Origin: Actinomycetota bacterium
GTDB lineage: Bacteria > Actinomycetota > Acidimicrobiia > Spongiisociales > UBA4744
Assembly: GCA_013152275.1 (NCBI GenBank)
Contig: JAADGS010000058.1
Location: 1 to 56,164, forward strand
Direction of reading: 5' to 3'
Length of the DNA stretch: 56,164 nucleotides
Shown here: positions 27,312 to 35,862 of the stretch, piece after piece
Layout of the letters: each line of letters opens with the position of its first letter
How positions within the stretch are numbered: the stretch's first letter is position 1
Notes under the pieces: generated by a model
What the model saw: the letters and a program-made list of their open reading frames with translations, nothing else
Told to the model about the DNA's origin: nothing
Databases searched by the model: none
Position numbers and translations under genes: made by a program

Positions 27312-28215
27312 AGACCGGTCGTTGCGGTTTCTCGTTCACGACGAGCTGGAATACGTCCGGCCGGGCGTAATGGCCAACCACATCGAGGTCGAATGTCGCG
27401 CGGGGGATCTCGCTCAAGTCGACATCCGCGATGAGGACCGCCTCACCGTCACGATATGGTTCGACGAGGAATGTCCCGTGCGGGTCGACGATACAACTCC
27501 CCCCACCGATCAACACCTGGCTCGGTTCGGCGCCGATCGGATAGTCGTCCGGATAATCCGCTCGGGTGGTGTATTGGCCGACAGAAACAACAAAGCAGCG
27601 TCCTTCGAGAGCGATGTGCCGCATCGATGCAGCCCACCGTTCCCGATCGTCGACAGTGGGAGCGCACCAGATCTGCACACCTTTCGCGTAGAGGGCGGCG
27701 CGATAGAGCGGCAGGTAGTTCTCCCAGCAGATCGCCGCGCCGAGCCGACCGACCGACGTCTCGATCACCGGCATCGTCGAACCGTCGCCGAATCCCCAGA
27801 TGAGACGTTCGGCGGCCGTTGGCATGAGCTTGCGGTGGGTACCGAGCATCGCCCCATCGGGACCGAAGAACACCGCCGTGCAGTAGAGCGTTCCGCCGTC
27901 GCGTTCGATGACTCCGACGATCAGATGCACGCCGTACTCGGCGGCAGCCGCACCGATCCGCTCCGACTCGAGACCCGGGAGATCGATCGCCGATTCCCAG
28001 TATCGGCGGAACCAATCACGGCCTTCCTCGGTCCGAGAGCCGACGACCGTGCCGAAATCATGGCCCTTCGGATACCCGCCGACGAACGCCTCCGGGAACA
28101 CGACGATGTCTGAACCCCCTTCGGCCGCCTCTGCAACGAGCCGTTCCAGCTTGGTGAGCGTCGCCGGCGTATCAAACGCGATCGACCCGGCCTGCACCGC
28201 AGCAATCCGAACCAT
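27301..28215 (-). CDS. Carbon-nitrogen hydrolase (nitrilase family)
   Basis: A 304-residue nitrilase-superfamily enzyme. The catalytic triad is Glu42 in FPEAFVGGYPKG, Lys129 in HRKLMPTAAERLIWG and Cys163 in AAICWENYLP. The GGYPKG and ERLIWG blocks match true nitrilases and cyanide-handling enzymes more than amidases. It would turn organic nitriles into acids and ammonia. Its last codons read Phe-Ser-stop inside the right arm of the 51-bp hairpin element. The start ATG is at 28215. Confidence 0.9.
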   Translation of the reverse strand: MVRIAAVQAGSIAFDTPATLTKLERLVAEAAEGGSDIVVFPEAFVGGYPKGHDFGTVVGSRTEEGRDWFRRYWESAIDLPGLESERIGAAAAEYGVHLIVGVIERDGGTLYCTAVFFGPDGAMLGTHRKLMPTAAERLIWGFGDGSTMPVIETSVGRLGAAICWENYLPLYRAALYAKGVQIWCAPTVDDRERWAASMRHIALEGRCFVVSVGQYTTRADYPDDYPIGAEPSQVLIGGGSCIVDPHGTFLVEPYRDGEAVLIADVDLSEIPRATFDLDVVGHYARPDVFQLVVNEKPQRPVSFS

Positions 28216-28260
28216 CGCCGGCCTTTCCTCGACACTCGACGCAACCCTACCCTTTTGGGC

Positions 28261-29229
28261 TCACCCCTCCGAGCGTATCCTCCCGATGGACGCGAGGCGC
28301 AAGAGGGCACGAGCGAAAAAGAGAAGATTGAGCACAACCAGCACTCCTCCGACGACGAGCAGTATCGGGGCACTCACCCCTGAGGCTATGGACTCGAGCC
28401 AGCGGACGAGCGGGGCACCCGGATCCTCTGTGAGCTCATGGGCGAAGATCGAACGGATGAAATCGACCGGACCGGCAAGCGTTGCCGCGACGACGAACAA
28501 ACCCGACACGAGGCCGATCACGCTCGCGACGACACCCAACGCTGCGCTTCGCCGGCCTTCGACCGTCGCGGGCACGTCGTTTCGCTGCAGATCCCATGCC
28601 GCCAAGACGATGTCACCGAACATGCGGAGCCTGCGCATCAAGCCCGGCCAAAACCCATACTTCTCTTCCTTCACCGTTTGTGAAATCCCCCGGAACACTC
28701 GATACCTGAGCCCTTTGCCGTAGTACACGGCATAGAAGTTGAGCCCCGCTTCGATCCGGAACCGAACCTTGTACCGGTCGGGAAGCTGCTCCCACAGCCG
28801 TTTGGTGACCGCACGTTCACCTCCGAGGAGCGGGATGAAACGCATCAGCAGGCGCAGGTAGTAGATCTTGCGGTTGCGCATGAGAATGAACATCTCGCAG
28901 GAACCGTCGAGCACCGGTTGCACGGTCTCGGCGATCATCTCATGGGTCAGCCCGTCGATATCGGCGTCGGCAAAGAAGATCACATCGGTTCTCGCGTGCG
29001 CCACGCCAACGTCCATGGCGTGACCCTTGCCCTGATTCGGCTCGATACGCAGATAGGTGACCGGGTAGGCGGCAACAACATCTGCGGTGCCGTCGGTCGA
29101 CCCGTCGTCGACAACGATGACCTCTTCAAAACCCCGATAGGTCGTCAGCACATCGAGTACTCGCCCGATACGGGGGGCCTCGTTGTACGCGGCGACGATC
29201 GCCGTCACGCCTCGGTGCGGCGCATCCAT
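28261..29229 (-). CDS. Family 2 glycosyltransferase with C-terminal membrane helices
   Basis: A GT-A fold transferase of 322 residues. VTAIVAAYNEAPRI, VIVVDDGSTDGT and FFADADIDGL (metal-binding DxD) mark the family. Two hydrophobic helices (about 242-262 and 287-310) place it in the membrane. It likely adds a sugar to a lipid carrier or cell-wall glycan. ATG 29229 with AGGGG upstream overlaps the DedA gene by 25 bases; GTG 29208, overlapping the DedA stop as GTGA, is an alternative. It forms a pair with the DedA gene. Confidence 0.87.
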   Translation of the reverse strand: MDAPHRGVTAIVAAYNEAPRIGRVLDVLTTYRGFEEVIVVDDGSTDGTADVVAAYPVTYLRIEPNQGKGHAMDVGVAHARTDVIFFADADIDGLTHEMIAETVQPVLDGSCEMFILMRNRKIYYLRLLMRFIPLLGGERAVTKRLWEQLPDRYKVRFRIEAGLNFYAVYYGKGLRYRVFRGISQTVKEEKYGFWPGLMRRLRMFGDIVLAAWDLQRNDVPATVEGRRSAALGVVASVIGLVSGLFVVAATLAGPVDFIRSIFAHELTEDPGAPLVRWLESIASGVSAPILLVVGGVLVVLNLLFFARALLRLASIGRIRSEG

Positions 29230-29840
29230 ATCCAGCCCCTCTTCGCAACGAACCCGACGACCGCCACAACGAGCAAGAATATCTCGGCACGCGGGACATT
29301 GCGCTGCAGAACCTCGAGCTGTGTCCCGGCGACCCATCCGAGAGGGAGCAGCACACCGAGCCACAGCATCGCCCCGATGGCATCGAACATGACGAATCTC
29401 CGGGTCGGGACCTCTTTCACCGACATGTAGACCAGTGACAGCACCCTGGTGCCATAGAGGAGTTTCACGAACAACAACCCACGATGGGGGTGGTCACCCA
29501 CCCACCGGTCGAGCTTGTCGACGACCCTGTCGAACCGGACGAGCCGATCGGGATCCCGGCGGATCCGTGCAAGCGTCTTCCCCGACATCGAGAACCACAT
29601 CGTGTCCGACACCACCGTTCCCAGCAGCGCCCATCCAAAGACCGAAGGAAGATCCCAGTGCCCCTGCGACGCGAGCGCTCCCGCCGCCAGCACCACCGAA
29701 TCGCCAAGGATGAATGTTCCCAAGAACACGACCCAGGAGCGATAGATGATGAGGGAAGAAAGCACGAACATCCCGAACGAGCGGTTGAGCAACCATAGCG
29801 GGTCGACGATCAAGGAACTTCGACGGCACGCCGGCACCAC
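29205..29840 (-). CDS. DedA-family (VTT domain) membrane protein
   Basis: A 211-residue multi-pass protein of the DedA/SNARE-associated family, thought to flip lipid carriers or maintain proton motive force. Visible blocks are FLGTFILGDSVVLAAGAL, LGTVVSDTMWFSMSG and FVKLLYGTRVLSLVYMS, the last near the conserved R and G of the family. The GTG at 29840 sits very close to GGAGGTG; TTG 29813 is an alternative. It is coupled to the glycosyltransferase gene. Confidence 0.8.
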   Translation of the reverse strand: MVPACRRSSLIVDPLWLLNRSFGMFVLSSLIIYRSWVVFLGTFILGDSVVLAAGALASQGHWDLPSVFGWALLGTVVSDTMWFSMSGKTLARIRRDPDRLVRFDRVVDKLDRWVGDHPHRGLLFVKLLYGTRVLSLVYMSVKEVPTRRFVMFDAIGAMLWLGVLLPLGWVAGTQLEVLQRNVPRAEIFLLVVAVVGFVAKRGWIWMRRTEA

Positions 29841-29879
29841 CTCCGAAGGCGAACGTCGGAACGATCGTCGTCCTGCTGC

Positions 29880-31283
29880 TCAGGTTCCGTACCGAGAGCC
29901 GGTCGCGGGCAGGTCGATGCGAAGGACTGCACCCGGGAATCGATCGTCATCCACAACGTGCACGGTGCCACCATGCGCTTCGACGATGGCTTTCACCACT
30001 GCGAGACCGAGACCAGTGCCTCCCGCGGCGCGAGACCGTGCATCGTCGAGACGCACGAAACGATCGAAGATCTCTTCACGACGGCTCTTGGGGATACCGG
30101 GTCCGTCATCGGCAATCAACAAGTACGAAGAACCGCTGCCTCCACCGCTCTCGACCCACACCCTCTTGTCGGCATGTCGAGTGGCGTTGTCGAGAAGGTT
30201 GCGGGCAAGTTGCCTCATCCTTCGCCGATCCAGGTGCACGTACGTGGCGGCAAGGCCCGACACATCGAACGAGACGCCCGAGACGGCCTTCGACCCGACT
30301 TCTTCTCGGACGAGCTCGGCCAGATCGAATGAAGTGCAGTCGAGCTGGAAGTGGTCTTCGTCGGCACGCGACAGTGTGAGAAGATCCTCCACGAGCAGCG
30401 CAAGCCGCCGAGCCTCCCCGGCGACATCCCCCGCGAACTCCTTCATGTCTATCTGCGCACGTGCCGATTCGACCACCTCCGCCATTGTCAGGAGGGATGC
30501 AACCGGGCTCTTCAGTTCATGCGATGCATCGGAAACGAAACGACGTTGCCGGGCGACAGACGACTCGAGACGATCCAGCATGCCGTTGAGCGTCTCGGCA
30601 AGATGGCGGATCTCATCCTGACTATCAGGAACATCTATCCTTCGATCGAGCTTGGCGAGAGTGATGCCTTCCGCCTGAGCGATCATCTTCCCTACAGGCC
30701 TCAGTGACCGGCCGACGAGTCCCCATGTCATCAAGGCGCCGATCATCACCAGCAGCGGGATCCCGACCGCGAGCATGGGTATCAGCGTCGCTATCGCCCT
30801 GTTGACCGACGCCAACGATCCAACGACGACGACTTGATAGACCCCGTTTCCCGACGCTGCTCCGGTGACCGCCATAAGGTACGGGCCCTCCTCATCATGG
30901 TTGTCGCCGACCTCCTGTTCACCCGAGGCGTCGAGCGCGGTCACCTCGGTGAGCCGCAACGCTCCTGCAGGCACCGTGTCGGTGGTAACGGCCTGCTGAC
31001 CCTCGATGTCGAGAGTCGATGCGATGACCGTGCCCGATGCGTCGATGACCTGCGCGGAAGTTCCCCTCACCGACGGAATCGTGCGCGAGAGACCGCCGGA
31101 CACGACAAGACCCGCGATGTCTTGGGATCGAGACGAGACAACGGTCTCCAGGGAACGCGTGAGGTTCGCGCGGGTCAACGCAATGAACACGACTCCCCCG
31201 ACCACGAGCGCCCCGGTGATGACAAGTGTCGCAAGCACCGTGGCTTGGGCTCTCACCCCTTTCGGAAGTGTGAGCCTACGCAT
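29880..31283 (-). CDS. Two-component sensor histidine kinase
   Basis: A membrane kinase of about 467 residues: first helix VLATLVITGALVVGGVVFIA, an external sensor domain of about 130 residues, second helix (LIPMLAVGIPLLVMIGALM), HAMP, the phospho-acceptor H-box SDASHELKSPVASL, N-box RNLLDNATRHA, and ATP-lid motifs DDGPGIP and GGTGLGLAVVK. ATG 31283 overlaps the end of the response regulator gene by eight bases; an earlier in-frame start (31319) would overlap more. The signal sensed is unknown. Confidence 0.94.
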   Translation of the reverse strand: MRRLTLPKGVRAQATVLATLVITGALVVGGVVFIALTRANLTRSLETVVSSRSQDIAGLVVSGGLSRTIPSVRGTSAQVIDASGTVIASTLDIEGQQAVTTDTVPAGALRLTEVTALDASGEQEVGDNHDEEGPYLMAVTGAASGNGVYQVVVVGSLASVNRAIATLIPMLAVGIPLLVMIGALMTWGLVGRSLRPVGKMIAQAEGITLAKLDRRIDVPDSQDEIRHLAETLNGMLDRLESSVARQRRFVSDASHELKSPVASLLTMAEVVESARAQIDMKEFAGDVAGEARRLALLVEDLLTLSRADEDHFQLDCTSFDLAELVREEVGSKAVSGVSFDVSGLAATYVHLDRRRMRQLARNLLDNATRHADKRVWVESGGGSGSSYLLIADDGPGIPKSRREEIFDRFVRLDDARSRAAGGTGLGLAVVKAIVEAHGGTVHVVDDDRFPGAVLRIDLPATGSRYGT

Positions 31284-31962
31284 CCCGGGAACCGTCGGGG
31301 ACGAGGCGGTACCCGACACCCCTCACCGTCTCGATCGATCTCCGGCCATACGGGGCATCGATCTTCTTGCGGAGATAGCCGACATACACCTCCACAACGT
31401 TCGGATCGCCGTCGAATCCCCAATCCCATACCGCATTCAGGATATCGAGCTTCGAGAAGACCTCACCGGGGTGCCGCATCAGGTACTCGAGCAGAGAGAA
31501 CTCCTTCGGGGTGAGCCGCACCTCCTCGTCTCCTCGCATGCATCGGTGGCGCGCAGGATTGAGCGTGAGGTCTCCGACGGAGAGGACCGCGGGCCGGGCG
31601 GTGTTGCCTCGACGCGCCAGCGCACGGATCCGGGCCAGCAGCACCACGAACGAAAACGGCTTCGTCAAGTAGTCATCTGCTCCGGTGTCAAGCGCTTCGG
31701 CGAGGTCATACTCCCCGTCTTTGGCCGTCAACATGAGAATCGGAGTCCAGTTCCCCTCTTCTCGCAGATCGGCGCAGACCTGGTACCCGTTGCGGCGCGG
31801 AAGCATGATGTCGAGGATGATCACCTCATAGGGTTGGTTGCCGGCAAGCCATAGGCCCTCCTCGCCGTCATGAGCGATGTCCACGGCATGGCCTTCCGCC
31901 TCGAGTCCACGTTTGACATACGCAGCGAGCTTCACTTCGTCTTCGACGACCAGCAGCCTCAC
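31276..31962 (-). CDS. OmpR-family response regulator
   Basis: A 228-residue regulator with a receiver domain (phospho-acceptor Asp51 in IILDIMLPRRNG, LTAKD, Lys in YLTKPFSF) and a winged-helix DNA-binding domain (VRLTPKEFSLLEYLMRHPG, VYVGYLRKKI, IETVRGVGYRL). The GTG start at 31962 follows AGGATGATCAC, a strong ribosome site. It is the first gene of a regulator-kinase operon divergent from a PepSY gene. TCTCAG-type direct repeats in the shared upstream region are candidate binding sites. Confidence 0.95.
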   Translation of the reverse strand: MRLLVVEDEVKLAAYVKRGLEAEGHAVDIAHDGEEGLWLAGNQPYEVIILDIMLPRRNGYQVCADLREEGNWTPILMLTAKDGEYDLAEALDTGADDYLTKPFSFVVLLARIRALARRGNTARPAVLSVGDLTLNPARHRCMRGDEEVRLTPKEFSLLEYLMRHPGEVFSKLDILNAVWDWGFDGDPNVVEVYVGYLRKKIDAPYGRRSIETVRGVGYRLVPDGSRDA

Positions 31963-32129
31963 GTGATCATCCTGTCGCGTGCCGGCCATACGGGCATTCG
32001 GCGTCGGAGGAACCACCCCCGGAGCTGTGGTTCTCGCCTTCTCTGTATACGGGCGGCGTTCTCGCCATCGAAAGAAACCCGGACCGAACGGTGCATGTGA
32101 TGCATGACGTCGAGGCTACCGAGCCAAAA

Positions 32130-32206
32130 CTGAGAGGGAGCTGAGAACACGATCCCGCCATCGTTGTCGAACCTGTGGGCTTCTCAGGATGGCTCAGGGT
32201 TCTCAC
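32130..32206. promoter_or_regulatory. Direct-repeat operators between regulator and PepSY genes
   Basis: CTGAGA occurs at 32130-32135 and 32141-32146 (11-bp period), which is TCTCAG on the minus strand. On the plus strand TCTCAG (32182), CTCAG (32193) and TCTCAC (32201) follow at roughly 10-bp steps. Tandem half-sites one helical turn apart are typical of OmpR-family regulators. One set faces each divergent gene. Confidence 0.55.
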
Positions 32207-32263
32207 AGGACCGATGGTGAACACTGTGAGCAAGCTCCCCGTACCAAAAAGGAGGTATGAGCT

Positions 32264-32863
32264 TTGAGCATCAAGAAGAAGACGAGCATCGCGGCCATCG
32301 CACTGGTTGCCCTCGCGTCACTCGGCGTGGGTAGCGCAGCGATCGCCCAGACCGGTCAGGCCCCGGCGCAGACGTCGGCTCCAACCCAGGCTCCGGCGAC
32401 GGTGCAGCAACCTGCCCAGTCGGAACAGGTCGAGGCCACGACGACGGACTCCGATCAGGTCCAGTTCGAATCCCGGTCCGAGGCCGACGACGCCACCGAG
32501 GCGCCCGGCAAGGAAGACGGGACCGACCAGGACAAGGATGAGCAGTCGCCTTCCTATTCGTCCAGCCTGACGGCACCGCAGGGCAGCGATGGCGGCAATG
32601 AAACGGCAGAAGCGAAGGCTCTTGCCGGCATACCGGGTCTGATCGGTGAGCAGGCCGCCAAGGACGCCGCTCTTGCGGCATTCGATGGCACCGTTCAGAA
32701 GGTCGAGCTCGACAATGAGAACGGCGCTGTCGTCTACTCGGTCGAGATCACCAACTCGTCCGGTGCCGGCGCCGATGTGAAGGTCGACGCGGGCAACGGC
32801 ACCGTCCTCCACCAGGAAGCCGGCGGCGCCGACAAGGGCGAGAAGGAGGCCGGCGAGCACTAG
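32264..32863 (+). CDS. Secreted PepSY-domain protein
   Basis: A 199-residue exported protein: signal peptide (residues 5-28, ending AIAQ), a Gln/Pro/Thr-rich then acidic linker (29-115), and a C-terminal PepSY domain (LIGEQAAKDAALAAFDG, VVYSVEI, VDAGNGTVL). PepSY proteins often inhibit extracellular proteases or modulate a sensor. TTG 32264 lies eight bases after GGAGG; a nearby ATG (32257) is in another frame. It diverges from the two-component operon and is probably its target. Confidence 0.82.
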   Translation: MSIKKKTSIAAIALVALASLGVGSAAIAQTGQAPAQTSAPTQAPATVQQPAQSEQVEATTTDSDQVQFESRSEADDATEAPGKEDGTDQDKDEQSPSYSSSLTAPQGSDGGNETAEAKALAGIPGLIGEQAAKDAALAAFDGTVQKVELDNENGAVVYSVEITNSSGAGADVKVDAGNGTVLHQEAGGADKGEKEAGEH

Positions 32864-32880
32864 GCAACCTCCTCTCTGAT

Positions 32881-32904
32881 GTGTGGGGCCTCCGGGTCCC
32901 ACAC
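32881..32904 (+). terminator. Terminator-like hairpin after the PepSY gene
   Basis: GTGTGGG (32881-32887) pairs with CCCACAC (32898-32904) around a 10-base loop that can itself pair. It starts 17 bases after the stop codon. There is no U-run, as is common in high-GC actinomycete terminators. Confidence 0.6.
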
Positions 32905-32911
32905 ATCGCGT

Positions 32912-32962
32912 CGTTCTCGTGACGCTCAACATGAACTATCCGCACGAACCGTCACGAGAACG
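32912..32962. repeat. 51-bp hairpin element, copy B
   Basis: Arms CGTTCTCGTGACG (32912-32924) and CGTCACGAGAACG (32950-32962) are perfect and identical to copy A. The 25-base spacer differs from copy A at only a few positions and keeps AACTATCCG. It lies between the PepSY and MATE genes. Confidence 0.9.
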
Positions 32963-33030
32963 GGATGGAGTATTCTTGCGCCTCGCCCATCGGCACCGAC
33001 GGCACGACGCCGTCGATCGAGGAACCCTCC

Positions 33031-34416
33031 ATGACCCAACCACAAGGCGCTCGTCTGATCGAAGGCCCCGTAGGGCGGACCCTCCTACGGCTGACGATTC
33101 CGATGGCATTCGCCATCTTCACGATGATCGCCTTCAACCTGGCGGACACGGCTTTCCTCGGACGCGTCGGCACCGCCGACCTCGCGGCGATCAGCTTCAC
33201 CTTCCCCGTCGTGATGATCATCGCCAGCATCGCTCAGGGAATCGGCGTCGGCATGTCTGCGGTGATCTCCCGCTCGATCGGCAAGGGTGACCAACAACAG
33301 GTGCAGCGCCTCACGACCGACGGCTTGGCCCTGGCGATGATCATCGTGGCGGTGTTCAGCATCGCCGGCCTGGCGACCATCGATCCGGTCTTTCGCATGC
33401 TCGGAGCAACCGACCAAACCCTCCCGCTCATCCGCCAGTACATGACCATCTGGTACATCGGCGTGAGCTTCGTGATCATCCCGATGACCGGCAACGCAGC
33501 GATCCGAGCCACCGGCGACATGAAGACTCCGGCGGCAATCATGATGGTTGCAGCCCTTGTGAACGTCGTCCTCGATCCACTGATGATCTTCGGCATCGGC
33601 CCCTTTCCTGCCATGGGTATCCAGGGAGCGGCCCTGGCGACGATGATCGCCCGAGCATTGAGCCTCGCCGCTTCGCTGTGGGTACTCGTTCACCGCGAAC
33701 GAATGGTGACCTTCGCTCGGCCTCGACTGGTCGACATGCTCGACTCTTGGCGCAAGATCCTGTTCGTCGGGCTTCCCGCCGCGGGAACCCAGCTCGTCGT
33801 CCCCCTATCCACCGCAGTCATCACAGGCCTGGTGGCAACGTACGGAGCGTTGTCGGTCGCAGGCTTCGGTGTGGCATCGCGAGTCGAGGCGTTCGGTCTC
33901 GCGATCGTCATGGCTCTCTCCGCGACGGTGACCCCGTTCGTCGGCCAGAACTGGGGAGCCGGCAAGTCTGAACGGGTGGCCGAGGCAGTGAGGGTGGCAC
34001 AGCGGTTCGCGCTCGTCTGGGGCCTGATGCTGTTCGGGGTGTTTGGACTCTTCGGGACAAGCATCGCACGAGTGTTCACCGACGACGCAAACGTCATTTC
34101 GGTGGTGCGCGACTATCTGCGGATCGTCCCCATCGGCTACGGACTCGTAGGAATCCTCATGGTCAGCAGTTCGGCACTGAACGCACTCAACAGGCCTCTG
34201 CATTCGACGGCACTCAGCACCATCCGACTCTTCGTGCTCTATCTGCCCCTGGCGTTTCTGGGCTCGAGGCTCATCGGACTGAACGGTGTGTTCGCCGCCG
34301 CCGCCGTCGCGAGTGTGTTCGCGGGCGTCGCCGCATGGTGGGTGGTGAGCCGGCGGCTCGGTGAGATCTCGGGTGCTCCCGCCGGTGTCCTCGGCACGCA
34401 GGCCGCAGCGGACTGA
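33031..34416 (+). CDS. MATE-family multidrug/toxin efflux pump
   Basis: A 461-residue protein with about twelve hydrophobic segments in two similar halves. Typical blocks are LLRLTIPMAFAIFTMIAFNLADTA split over helix 1, FLGRVGTADLAAISF, and ATVTPFVGQNWGAGK in the second half. It exports drugs or metabolites using Na+ or H+. ATG 33031 follows GAGGAACCCTCC; a longer frame from 32965 runs back towards the hairpin repeat and is less likely. Confidence 0.92.
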   Translation: MTQPQGARLIEGPVGRTLLRLTIPMAFAIFTMIAFNLADTAFLGRVGTADLAAISFTFPVVMIIASIAQGIGVGMSAVISRSIGKGDQQQVQRLTTDGLALAMIIVAVFSIAGLATIDPVFRMLGATDQTLPLIRQYMTIWYIGVSFVIIPMTGNAAIRATGDMKTPAAIMMVAALVNVVLDPLMIFGIGPFPAMGIQGAALATMIARALSLAASLWVLVHRERMVTFARPRLVDMLDSWRKILFVGLPAAGTQLVVPLSTAVITGLVATYGALSVAGFGVASRVEAFGLAIVMALSATVTPFVGQNWGAGKSERVAEAVRVAQRFALVWGLMLFGVFGLFGTSIARVFTDDANVISVVRDYLRIVPIGYGLVGILMVSSSALNALNRPLHSTALSTIRLFVLYLPLAFLGSRLIGLNGVFAAAAVASVFAGVAAWWVVSRRLGEISGAPAGVLGTQAAAD

Positions 34417-34581
34417 CCGACCCAGACCTCTTGCCTCGCGACGCTCCCCCGGCGTGTCCAGAGTCCTCCGAGGCACCGGCAGCGGGAGATGGCCTCCGCA
34501 AACCGACCGGCGGCCCGTGTCCGAGCGGACCCGCCCGCCCTGCGTCTCCGCCGCAACGACCCTTGGGGACCCGGCGAAGGT

Positions 34582-34743
34582 TCAGGTGCGAGCCGGCTCT
34601 GGCTCCGCCGGAGCGGGCTCCGTCTCTCGTTCCGGTTCCACAGGGACACGATCGGGCTCACGTGTCGGCTCCGGTTCTTGGGGCTGTACGGGCGCCTGCA
34701 TCGGTTCGACGATGATCACCCGTTTTTCGTGGCCAATGTCCAT
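34582..34743 (-). CDS. Small proline/glutamate-rich protein
   Basis: A 53-residue protein beginning MDIGHEKRVIIVEPMQAPV and continuing as a PEPEP-type tail. Short proteins with this MDIG-(R/K)-EP start and Pro-Glu tail recur in actinomycetes (from memory; function unknown). GGAGGAACG lies directly before the ATG at 34743, which supports it. It overlaps the end of the upstream gene by 28 bases, suggesting coupling. The rest of 34417-34581 holds no supported gene. Confidence 0.6.
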   Translation of the reverse strand: MDIGHEKRVIIVEPMQAPVQPQEPEPTREPDRVPVEPERETEPAPAEPEPART

Positions 34744-35519
34744 TCGTTCCTCCGTGCTTGTTCCAACAGGTACCGCTCGATCTGACCGTGCACCTCCGCC
34801 CAGGTGCTCTCGCCGATGGCTCCCTCGACCGGTGGATCCTCGAAGATGCCGGCGATCCCGTCCGGATCATCGGCAAACACGATGTTCATCGGTCCTGCCA
34901 CTGCCAGAGCGATGACGCTCGCGTGCGCCGCCCGGTAGCCGCGCTCGTGCTCCACGACCTTGCCGGTCAGAGCAACGACACCGGCAGCGAATCCACGCCG
35001 CTCTCGGGCAACGAATTGTTGGAGCAGCTCGTGCACATCCTTCGCCGCGTACACACCGCACCCGAGCCTGCCGCACCGCCCGTCCGTATGAGGGATCTCA
35101 TCGCCATCGCTGCCGTGGGAACACGCCGCATCCAAAGTCGGGCCGTTCCAACGAACCCGGACACCGTGCAGACCGTCTCGCGTCAGCTTCCAGATACGGT
35201 ATCCGAGTACCGGCGCGGGTGACCAGGCTTCGGCGTGCTCCCGTTCGATGCGACGTATGGCGTCACCGAGGAGCATCTCGAGACCTTTCCCAAACCCGAC
35301 GATCTCGGCATCCAGCCATCGGATCTGTTCTTCGATCTGCGCGATCTGGCACCGCAGAGCTTCGATTCGCCTCGTACGGCGCTGGATATCCCTCTCCAGA
35401 CGGTACAGCTGCCCCGGCTCCTCGAATTTGCCGTAGCGGCGACGAAGCGCACCGAGGCGTCGTCGTAAGCGAACGACCTCGTCACTGGTCTTGGGGGAAG
35501 CTGTCGGCCCTGGCTGCAT
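34716..35519 (-). CDS. Hypothetical protein with coiled coil and Cys/His-rich central block
   Basis: A 267-residue protein. Residues about 10-90 form an Arg/Glu-rich coiled coil (LRRRLGALRRRYGKFEEPGQ). The middle has GYRIWKL and a His/Cys block with HTDGRCGRLGCGVYAAKD, which recurs in actinomycete proteins as a compact C-x-CGxYA-x-KD domain of unknown role (from memory). The end is alpha-helical. GGAGG four bases before ATG 35519 sets the start. No enzyme motif is seen. It is coupled to the small Pro-rich gene. Confidence 0.65.
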   Translation of the reverse strand: MQPGPTASPKTSDEVVRLRRRLGALRRRYGKFEEPGQLYRLERDIQRRTRRIEALRCQIAQIEEQIRWLDAEIVGFGKGLEMLLGDAIRRIEREHAEAWSPAPVLGYRIWKLTRDGLHGVRVRWNGPTLDAACSHGSDGDEIPHTDGRCGRLGCGVYAAKDVHELLQQFVARERRGFAAGVVALTGKVVEHERGYRAAHASVIALAVAGPMNIVFADDPDGIAGIFEDPPVEGAIGESTWAEVHGQIERYLLEQARRNEWTLATKNG

Positions 35520-35862
35520 GCCACCTCCGATCAGGGAGTGCAACGGTACCGGAATCGAACATGTGTTCGCAACCCCATCCGGGGTCTGGTTTTCGCGACT
35601 TCAACGAAACGCGTAAGCACGGCTCCCTCGATTCGATCCACCGCCACACAGGTTCGGCCCGGTCCCTCACCATCGACGCAATTCGGTTCAGATCGGCACC
35701 CGCCGTCACGCCGCGTTGGGACACACTGCGGCGATTCCGCGTCGGCAGAGAAAAGGACGAAACCCGGACTGCAACCCCGCGACTTTCTCGAGACGGTCAA
35801 CCCACCGGTCCGGCCCGGCTAGTGCCTCGACCAGCGACCTTCGGGACGTCGATGCCGAGGCA
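35520..35862. other. Intergenic region with a terminal hairpin
   Basis: No gene is supported. At its right end CTAGTGCCTCG (35819-35829) and CGAGGCACTAG (35856-35866) form an 11-bp perfect stem around 26 bases. The right arm includes the stop codon of the lipoprotein gene (TAG at 35863-35865 on the minus strand), so it can act as that gene's terminator. Confidence 0.5.
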
